64,000 bases of DNA from Ulva prolifera. Its lineage: Eukaryota; Chlorophyta; Ulvophyceae; Ulvales; Ulvaceae. A program made the position numbers and the translations under genes. This document shows, piece after piece, positions 44,543 to 54,229 of the stretch. The notes beneath the pieces are model-generated. The model saw nothing but the letters and a program-made list of their open reading frames with translations, searched no databases and was not told where the DNA came from. Location: assembly GCA_023078555.1 (NCBI GenBank), contig CM041204.1:2820430-2884429 (forward strand). The letters run 5' to 3'. Positions within the stretch are counted from its first letter, which is position 1. Each line of letters begins with the position of its first letter.

Positions 44543-47500
44543 CTACGCGCCAGACACCCAACGTGCGATCCAAAACCCATGTAGTTGTGTTGGCATCGTC
44601 TGATTTTGGCTAGCTCTGATTTTGGCTAGTATGACCGAACTATGAGTATCCCAGGCGACTGGGGCCGGAGGGCACTGCCAGCTGCCAGCGGCTTGTGGCA
44701 TTGGGGCAACACGTGGTGCCTCTTCTGCGTCGAGGTTTGAGCTCTCATCCTGCCATCGCGTCCATCGACCAGGTCCTGGCAAGAAGCGACTGTCGGGAGT
44801 GAAACTCCATCTCCAACGTGACGTCTGATGTCCGCAATGTCCTTGAGGAAATGGGCATCTACCCGTGGCCCTCATTAATCCCCCCGAGCACAGCGCAGCT
44901 CGAAGCAGGACGTCGGTGCCAAACAAGTGCAAAGCCCCCATCGCATCGAAGGGCAGATTACCCCAACCACACCTGAAGCCACAGTTCGCACCTGAAGCCA
45001 CTACTCTGTCCAGAGACACCAACAGCCCTTGCACCCCTGCTGCACTCCCGGCGTGCGCTGGGCCCCCTCCACGTGAACTCATCACGTCACCGCCAGCAAA
45101 TGCCTCCTGATTGCCAGAATTACGTCCAGCTGGCGTTGACTTGCCGTCCGCGCTGTGGCCTGCTCCGTGCGCGAGCGCATCATCTGTGGATCCTCCACCA
45201 ACGGCCAGTGACTGCCCGCTCACTGCCGAGGCACCAGCAGCACTGCGTGTCTGCGCCCCGCCCTCCGGAGGCGCGTCGGAAGCTCCCGCGCTCGAGGCAC
45301 ATGTGGCGACCTCTGCCGGCCCATCACCAGCCTCGATCGCCGCAGCGGCCCCAGCGGCGCTCGAGGCTGCAGCTCCGGCCGCGAGTGACGCAACACCAGC
45401 CGGGCTGATGGTGGCAGCCAGCTGCGCCTTGGCCACCGTAGCAGTGGGAGACGAGGCGGGTGGTGGAGAGTGCGCGACTGCAGGGCCCCGCCTCGGCTCG
45501 AACGTCGGCCGCACGGGCTGCGGCCTCGGCGGCAGCTTCAGCGGCTTGCCACTGAGCGCGAGCTGCTCTGTAGGAACTGCGACTCCGGAGCCACCAGCGC
45601 AGCCGGGGGGCCGCGGCAGGTCCCGGAAGATGCACTCAAAACCGCCGGTGTCGGTGCCCTCGAACGTCTGCGCGTACGCGGCGACGGCGTTGCCGCCGCT
45701 GCGGCCGATCAGCGGCGGCTGCGTTGATGCAGCCGCGGCCGCTGCCGTGGCAGAGGCGGCGGAGCCGCCGCCGCGCGGCCGCGCCGCCGCGGCGGCGCGG
45801 GCGCACGGCACGTCGACGGTGACACGGACGATGTCAGCCGAGAGGTCGCGCACGAGCTCGGCGGTGATGGGCGTGGAGTGCTCAAAGGTCGGCGAGCAGT
45901 TGATCTCGAGGAGCCAGACGTTGAAGGCGCTGTCGACGATGAAGTCGTACCTGTACCACACCTCAACTGCTTTGCATGACACTGACTCCATCCAGTGCCA
46001 GCAGCGTGACAAATGTGCGGCATTCAAAATGCAGGCACCACTGGTGGTAGCTGCTGGTGGCCACGCGGGACACTGGCTCCACCATCTTGCATGCACAACA
46101 GCCGCGGCGACGCCAGCAGTCCAGGTTCACGCCTTGCAGCAGTCGCGGGGGCGAGAGGGCGCGGGCGCACCCAAAGAGCTCAAAGCTGCGCGGGCGCTTG
46201 TCGATCGTGTCCTGGGCGCCCAGGAGCGTGTACAGTACGATCTGCTTCATGCGGGCCTGCAGTGCGGGCCACGCGCATGGCGCGTCGGTCTCGCGCAGCC
46301 AATCCGCAAACTGCGCCGACGTCCACATGTTGCCCTGCCCCGTCGCGTCCGCTGCACACAGCACACAGCACACACTTCATGACTGCCCTCCTTCTGCAGG
46401 GCTCTCTGTCCTGACCAGATCTCCCGGTCTTTCAACATTACACCTCCGTATTAGCGGCGTGTACTCGTGTGGCTCACAGTGTCAATTGCAGCAGTCCCGC
46501 TGCGGGTGCTAGCGCTCCGTCCACGAAAGACTGTGCCAGCAGTGAACAGGCAAAGCACAAAAGCTCCTCCAGCACCCAGTCCATCAGCCGCACACAGTCT
46601 CCAGCACGGAAGATCACACGTCCCGCCACAGTCAGCTCTCCGTGCAGCACAACAAAATCACTGCCTCGGTCGTTTGCGGGCCGCGGGACGCCCTCCTCCT
46701 GCACCAACCAAGCAGCGGCCGCACCGCTCTTGAACTTGCGGGACTTCTTCGCAATCGAGTTGTTGCTGAGGTGGCAGAAGATGTTGTCAAAGTTGCTCGG
46801 CTTGTAGTCCTCAGCGCAGAAGCGCAGGTAGCAGCCGCGGTAGAACCACACCGTCAGAGGCTCCCACGACGCGACGAGCACCCACTGCCGCAGGTCGAAC
46901 TTGCGCTGGAAGGCGAGCAGCGGGCGCTCGAGGTACTTCTGCGCCACCAGCTGCTGTGCCTGGCCGTCTTGGCACGAGTCTGTGCGCACCTGCACCCCGG
47001 CCGCACGCTGCCGGTGCGTTTGTTACACGGATCAAGGCGGCACGGCGGGCAGCACTGCCGGTGTGTATTTGTGAGTCGGCGAGACAATTGAGGGTACATA
47101 GTCAGCCCCGAATCGGCAGGCAGCGCCACAAGCGCCTCAACGGAGCAGAAAGCCGCAGACCCAGCCAGGCCATACGACCAACAACTCCACACACACGATG
47201 ACAACGCCACGGCCACACCTTCGCTGCTGGTGCGCTGCGGAGTCACCTCTTAAATGCACACCCGCAACAAACCGATCCGTATACAATCAGACCCCCTTCC
47301 CCCGGCCTATCACATACCATGGTGCACCTTCTCACAGACATTTCAGGCGAGTCATGATGAGATTCAGGTACCGGAATCTGATGTGGTGGGCAATGAGCGC
47401 TTTGTGCGCTGGGGGTGAAGCTGTTCTGTGAATAGACCCCAGCACCAGCTGAATGCGATGTTATGCTCTGACAACGCGGAATATTCCACACATATACAAA

Positions 47501-50500
47501 GGGTGACACTACGCATCCACGCATTGGCGGCATGCGTTCAGCGGTCCCGCGCGAAAGCACGTGCCCCGTATCACGCACAACGACACCCTCTGATCACCTT
47601 GGTCAGAGTGTGCCGGAGCCTGGAGCGTGCGCGCACAGCATGCACAGCACGCACCCACAGCATCCAAGGCGCGGCGCACACCTGTTGGCGGAGCTTGGCG
47701 AGGTTGTTGAAGCAGTGGATTCCCCGGCCGCGGCTCTTGCCGCCGGGCTTGAGGATCCAGATGTTGTCGGGGCCATCGACCTCCCACTGGGGCACCCGCT
47801 GCCGCAGCGCCGCCAGCACCTCTACCACCTGCAGCCCGCCCCCACGTCAGAGACGCCACAATCTCATATCGACTGAGGTTATCGGCCCCCATGTCAAAGA
47901 GGCCAGGACGAGGTGCGTACAGAACACAGCCACGGCTGACCAAGCGACCATGGCACTGCAAGCATGTGAGGCAATCATGGAGGTGGAGGCTGACGCCTGT
48001 TAATGACTGGACCATAATGGCCGCACGAGACCGTGCTGGCTGAGAGCTGGGCATCCAGAGTGAACATGGCCAGCTCAGAGAGAGCTGCCCCAGTGCCCCC
48101 TGCCTGACACGAGCAATGATCCTGCTGCACCCTGCACTTGATCTCCAGGTATCCGCAGTGCACAACAGATCGTACAGCACAGAGAGCTTCGCTAGTCCGT
48201 CGCTGCTGCTGCTGCTGCTGCCGCACAACGGCCCCTCACCGTCGCAGCCGCTTCCGCATTGATGCATACTGCCGATAAATAATGCCGCTTCTCTCGCTAC
48301 CATGGACAGGATGTCCTCGCATCAGGGTGCAGTCGTGCCAGCACGCATGCCACCCGCCGCACCTCTGCCCGCAGCTCCGCTGACATCTTCTCCACTTCAT
48401 TCTCCTGAACCGCCCCGAAATGCATTGCGCGCGCCGTGTCCGCCTCCAGCTCCTCCTGGGCCCGCTTCCGTGCCTCCTCCTCTGTCTCCACCTCCTCCTC
48501 TCCGCCCTCCCCCTCCGCCTCCGCACCGTCCTCGCCGCTGTCCTCATCCGATTCAGACTCGGACGAGGACTCCACGATGGCCGTGGCGGCGGCCGCGCCG
48601 GCGGCGGCGGCGGCGGCTGCCGCTGCGCCCGAGCGCGAGGAGGCGGCGGAGGAGCGGCCGGCGGAGCTGACGGTGCGGGACGACGCGTTGCGGCGGCGCC
48701 GCTGTGAGGTGTACTGCATCGATGTTGACATGCGGAAGGCGGGGGCGTTGAGGAGGAGGGCCCACTCCTCCTCCGACAGCTCCGGCAGGGGCGGGCTGCT
48801 GCCCCCCAAGAGGTCCTCCTCCACTAGATCCCTGCAGCAACACTGTACGTACTTGAAATTTCAAGTGAAGAGGCGGCAATCTGGATATATGACACAGCCG
48901 CTTTCCTTCCGTTAGGATCAGTAGCCCGGCAAAGTGGGGGTTTCCTTTGACGAGTGGCGACAGGCAGCAGTGCATGGCTTGGTGGCTGTGGCGTATGCAA
49001 CGTTAGAGAGTTAGACAGGGTGCACATGTGGATCAACCCATCTGGCTTAGTTGCAAAGATAACAACAGGCTCAGATGTACTTCGACACAACCAATTGGAC
49101 GACTGAGGCACTCTCAGCAACGAATCTGCCGGGCATTGTGGCCTAGCATATGCACACCAGGCACACAGCTGGCTAGAGGGCGCACGCACTCCCCGCCGTC
49201 CCACGTGCCTCCTCGTCCGTGTCCATGCAACACAGAGGGCACACAGCCCGGCACACACCTGCAGGAATGCTGTGGGGGGGGGGGGGCAAATGTTCAACGG
49301 GGGGGCGCACCGCATGTGGGCGAGGCGTGCGTGGCACACCCGCAGCGCCACCCGCGCCGTGCGCTCGCCCGGCAGCGCCGCGCTGTGGAAGCCCCCGTGG
49401 CGCAGCAGCAGGCGCAGCAGGCTCGCGGCCGCCGTCCACTTGAAGTCGAGATCGAAGCTGGCGAAGTCCGCCGCGAGGGAGAGGTTGTACGCGCGCGGGT
49501 GGAACGCGACCGCCGGTTCGGCCGCGTGCCAGTGGATGTCCTGGAGCGACTGCACACCAGTGCTGCAACGTCAAGCCCTGCTATCACATAGAACAAGTCT
49601 GAATATTCATGTCCGAGATCTGGTCGGTAGCCCCAGAACTGCTGCAAGGCGACCCAGCACAGCTCCACACGCGAGAGCGATGTCATTGTGCTCCTGTTCT
49701 CAGTTTCATGCGCTGTTCCTGCGGTGCTACCTGCCTCCGCGCCTTTTCTTCTAACACGCACGCGAGCACCAGGGAACTCCAGGGTGCGTGCTGGAGCCTT
49801 TGATGGTTGGGGAAAGCATCACATTGCTTCGGCATGGGAACCAGCAGCAATGGTACGACCACAGAACAGTTGACGGGAGGGCTTGTTCTGATACTAAGCT
49901 GAGACTGTGGTCCTAGTCTCTATGAGCATTCCAGGGGCATGTCAGCCTGGCGACCTAGCGTTCCTGAGCTCCAAGGTAGCTGAGACAGGTCCAAGCACCA
50001 TGTGTCGTTGCGTCAACGGGATGGAAGCAAAGGCTGATCAACACTCACAGATGAGGCGCACTGTGAGCAGCCCGACCTTGGTGGTGAGACAGGCAAAGCT
50101 CTTGCAGAAGTGGTTGACATACTGGCAGTCATGCAGGCGGTACCGGTGGACATGCTTCGTCTTCAGAGTCCACTTGTAGTCGAAAAAGTCCGAGTCCACG
50201 TCCTTGTTCTCATGCCTGCACCAGTCACGACATCGACATCTTGAATCGCTGAACATCAACTCTCCAATCAGCTGTGGCATGGCCTCGACAGCCGATGCAG
50301 GGGTATCACGACACAGTAGCACACGGCGCTCTGGACCTGTCCAAGAGCGCCCAGTGAATGGCCTACGCCACCTTGCGTCCTTGAGGGACACCATGTGCAT
50401 ACACAGGATACCCGTGGGAAAGCCTAGCTATCAGCTGCCATTGCGTATGACAAACAGACAGCTTGGTCGAATAAACACGGTGCAAGTGGAAAGACAGGAA

Positions 50501-52056
50501 AGGAGGTTTTTGCTCCTCATGCTGACACAGAGCTGCCAGTATGGGGGTTCCATCATCTAAACGATTGCAGCACAACAGTGAGCGTGAAGCTGCGCAGTCG
50601 CTGCGGGTGAAGTGCAGCCGGCAGGGTTTGGCATGGTGTTATGGCCATTGCCATTGCCACAAGTTCAGATCCAATGGGCAGGGCCCATCACATCTTCCAT
50701 AGCTCGATCCAGCAAAAAAAGCCGTTCATGTTTTGGCCTGAAGCAGCCCAACATTTGAACTATATGATGCCGAGCTAGGCTCATTTCAGCTGAAGTACAG
50801 CGCAATCCACATTGGTGGCTGGCAGTGGGTCGAAGCAGAGGCATTGCTTCAGACATTCACAATCAACAAGAGATCATGACTGGAAATGCTCATCCTTCAC
50901 TGCTTGTTGACATGATGACAGGACTGGTGACCAGCAAGGCTCAAGGTCGTGACATACCAACCCCGCTCGATGAGTGCTTTTCTGATATGAGGGTAGCCCC
51001 CCCGAATGATGAACACCTTTCCATCAGGTGGAATGCCAGAGCTTGACTTCCATCGTTCGAACCCGGCTCTCCACTGCTCCTGGCTGCAGCAGTCAATAGT
51101 CTGCCATCATACTGCTATTCAGGAGGAATTTGCCCGCAGGCTGGGAAGGACCATGCCAGCCCGGTCCAGGCCGCTTGCAGTGTTACAAGGACAAAGGCAG
51201 CAAGTCGGGCAGCACCGCGAAAGGAGCAAGCAGACGAAGCAAACACCAAGACACCCACGAACAGGCCGCTTGCAGTGTCCCATGCAAATGCTGCACCAAG
51301 GCTACAGATAGCATGATGACAGACGTAGCGACCACATACCGTTGCTTGCGGTCTTCTTTGGTGACTGCCCCACTTGAAATCAGTTCCAGCGGCTGTTTGA
51401 GAGTTTGAGAGCGTATATACGCTTGCAGACGTTCTGTGTACTTATGATACCCTTTTGGCGGGCTCTGAGGTGCTGTTGATTCGTCGGACTTGGTGCCTGC
51501 TCTGTCACAGGGAGGCAGGTCCAAGGATCCCTTGTGGGTAATTCGTGATGTACTAGACGACCGCTGCTGTCTGCGGGGATTGCCTGCGATGGGTGGTGTT
51601 TGCGTTGTTGAAGTTGGTGGCACAGACAGACTGTGTGACAACTTCCTAGTTGGCGACAGCTCTTGCGCCCGCCGCACAACTGCTTCCCTCGCTGTACGTC
51701 GCATTCGAGTGACTCTGGCTCGCTCTGCCTCTTCTTGTTCCATCTGCATGTCAGCTGGGTGTCGACAAGGCGCAACATGCCGAGGTCACGCTTGTTCAGG
51801 ATCCGTCCTTCGCCAGAATATACACACGCACCTGCAACTGTCGATGCATTGACAGTTTCCTAATGTACTCAATTTGCCGTGATTCATTCTTTGTTTTCGA
51901 AGGAGCAGGCTTGTCCGACGACGGGCTTGTGACAGCAGGACGGTATGGTGCTCCATTCACGGTCGCTCGAATATAGGGAGATCCTCGGTTTTCGGCACTA
52001 CACTGACGTTGAATTCCTTCATCTACGTTTGGAGCGGCAGGTTCCGAAGCATTCAT
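44543..52056 (-). CDS. Tubulin tyrosine ligase-like protein, TTLL3/TTLL8 glycylase type
   Basis: Ten exons (52056-51832, 51743-51340, 51041-50958, 50215-50062, 49549-49311, 48831-48363, 47828-47682, 46989-46662, 46351-46171, 45950-44543) close in phase, giving 1212 residues. A disordered and basic N-terminus precedes the TTLL3 entry block [20 protein letters not shown], then [29 protein letters not shown] and [11 protein letters not shown]. The ATP-grasp core follows: [75 protein letters not shown] and [20 protein letters not shown] with the metal-binding Glu and Asn. TTLL3/8 enzymes attach glycine to axonemal tubulin. An acidic Ser/Glu insert (exon 6) and a long Ala/Pro-rich tail are unusual. 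Exon 8 end and the 3' end are least certain. Confidence 0.85.
51181..51262 (+). repeat. Dispersed ~80-bp repeat
   Basis: The stretch starting TGTTACAAGGACAAAGGCAG and running to AAGACACCCACGAACAGG matches the reverse complement of 57943-58024 at roughly 85 percent by eye. A weaker relative lies at 59058-59120. It sits in an intron of the tubulin ligase gene (between exons 2 and 3). Origin unknown. Confidence 0.6.
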
Positions 52057-53388
52057 CTAGCATCGGCTGCCAAGAACACTCACGCTAGCCAGATGCGCTT
52101 CGGTGCACCCACAGAGCCCTCCACGCCGTATCTAAACCTAGATCTGAGCAAAATAAATCCCAATGCGTGACACAGATGGTTCTCTGCATGATCACACGGC
52201 GAACTACGACGACAGCGGCAACATCCTCGTCATGCGCACTCTGAACACGGAAGGCGATCAGTGGACAGCATCTCAAGCACCAGCATTCCCATCGCCACGC
52301 TGACGCCGTGCCCGATGCTGGTCACCGCGCCAGGCTATCCATGCATCTGCCAGCCACCCGCCAATCCAACATTCAGTCACATAAAGTGTGGTCGAGTCCG
52401 CAGCAGATCGTGCACGAAGCCGTGTCCACAGGTGTTGTGCCATGCAGTGCACGATTCAGTCCATATCCACACCACGCCGCTCATGAGCAGCACAGGTGAT
52501 TGGATCCGATGAAACCGTCACGAGATACCACATTCACAAACTGGCTATCGCTTCACAATCCCAGCCCCTCAAGCCTTCATATTCTAGGATCTGCTGGCAT
52601 CATGCCGGTTCGGGAGTCATTTGGCAAAGGCAGAGTGTGTCGCAGGCCAGGTTGGTTGTGCAAGCAGTCGCAGGAAACTATATGCGAACCTAATGGCAGG
52701 TCCATACAGGCCATGGCATCTGGCATCATCTGTAGCAAGCAGGTTTGGGATGGCCCAGTTGCGGGCCGTGCACTGCATGGCTACAGCTCACATAGCCTCT
52801 GCAGAGGCTACAGCAGGATTGGCGCACCCGGCTGCAGACATTGTGTCAATGAATATTTCCAGTCCTGAGTACGCGGTGTACCAGATCGGAGTCAACGCAA
52901 GGAGAACATCTCGCCTGAAGCCCTCCAAGGCATCTGCATCAGAAACACGGGTCAACAGCAGCCTGGGAGAACAGTCGTCCTGGGCAGGGCTCCTAGGCTG
53001 TCAGCGGGACAAGAGTGCACTTGCGCCCCCTTATCCAGTTGAAGCAGGAACTAACGTGGTAGTCGCGAGCCTCGGAACGATTGTCTTCGTCATGCATGAT
53101 TGTTTTCGTGCTGGAAGGTGATGTATGACACGGCCCACGAGCCACAGGAGCAGTTGCTTGCTTGCTAGTGTCATCATGCCCCAAGGTATTGGAAGACGTG
53201 CTGAAATTGGGAAAAAAAGTTGGAAAAAATGTTGGTCATGCTCGACGTTCCTGGCCCTGGTGCGCTGTCGCTGAAAGTGTGCTGCAATTCTGTGACATCA
53301 CCATATGGTGATAATGCTTGTGGTCTGCTTCATGCCCTTGTAGACACGCTGGGCTGATCTCTCCTTTCTAGGTCTTCAATTGTGATGT
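52057..53388. other. Intergenic stretch before the MITE and retrotransposon
   Basis: About 1.3 kb containing the presumed promoter of the tubulin ligase gene. Overlapping plus frames (52261-53121) have no domain. No supported gene. Confidence 0.35.
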
Positions 53389-53393
53389 CACTG

Positions 53394-53493
53394 TGTGGCA
53401 ATCCAGTGATATGGCCGCTATACCACTGGACCCTTGCACGTCGCGACGTGCAAGGATCCAGTGGTATAGCGGCCATATCACTGGATTGCCACA
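53394..53493. mobile_element. 100-bp palindromic MITE-like element with 5-bp target duplication
   Basis: The whole element is one palindrome: arms 53394-53443 and 53444-53493 pair at 49 of 50 positions (one C/T difference near the centre). It begins TGTGGCAATCCAGTG and ends with the complement. CACTG flanks it on both sides (53389-53393, 53494-53498). Ends and target length are shared with 31316-31360, so the two define a family. With no spacer, the transcript would fold into a perfect hairpin. Confidence 0.8.
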
Positions 53494-53656
53494 CACTGAA
53501 ACCTCTGTGCACTAGTACTGTCCATCCTGCAAAGTTAACACAACCATTCCCTGCATGCAGATGAACAGTACATATATATTCTAGCGTGAACAGTAAATAT
53601 ATATTCTCACACAGCAGCTCTCCTGGTTTTATGGTTTTCTGGGCGTGGTGGGTTTT

Positions 53657-54202
53657 TGTGGTGAAACCAGGAGTTTCAGGAGAATCATAAGCATGGCTCA
53701 ATAGGAGACTGCTGTGTGAGAGAGCTAGAAGCTAGCATATCAAGAGGTGGTTGTACGCATGGTTGCTGTACACGTGCTCGACGCGATCCCTGAGATAAAG
53801 GGACTCAGAAAGCGGGAGCGTTTGTTGTTTTGCATATAGGTAGACATTATGTGTCTGTGTGCTTGTTTGCATATAAGCCTTGTGTTGACTCCAGTAGGAC
53901 ATCTTGTCTATTGGAGTTAAACACAGGTATGGTGTCCTCTAGCTGACATGCATGGATATGTGGTTGGTTTGTGCTTGTGGACACATAGTCTGCTGAGTTG
54001 GTATAACTCAGCATGTTGAATGCAGGCTGCATGAATCTGTGAGCACTCTAGAGGGAGACACTCACAGCAGCTGTGTTCTTTCACAGGTATACTTCTACTT
54101 AGTGTATACCTCTGTAATCTTGTCTATTGGAGTTAAACACAGGCTGCATGAATCTGTGAGCACTCTAGAGGGAGACACTCACAGCAGCTGTGTTCTTTCA
54201 CA
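53657..54202 (+). repeat. 5' LTR, 546 bp
   Basis: Differs from the 3' LTR by a single base that I could find (A near 54147 versus C in the 3' copy), which implies recent insertion. A 63-bp segment ending TTCTTTCACAG occurs twice inside it (54025-54087 and 54141-54203, the last base just outside). A CTCTGTAATC stretch near 54112 contains the TGTAA pentamer used as polyadenylation signal in many green algae. Confidence 0.93.
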
Positions 54203-54229
54203 GGTTATGGGCTCATTGTGTTAAGCGCA

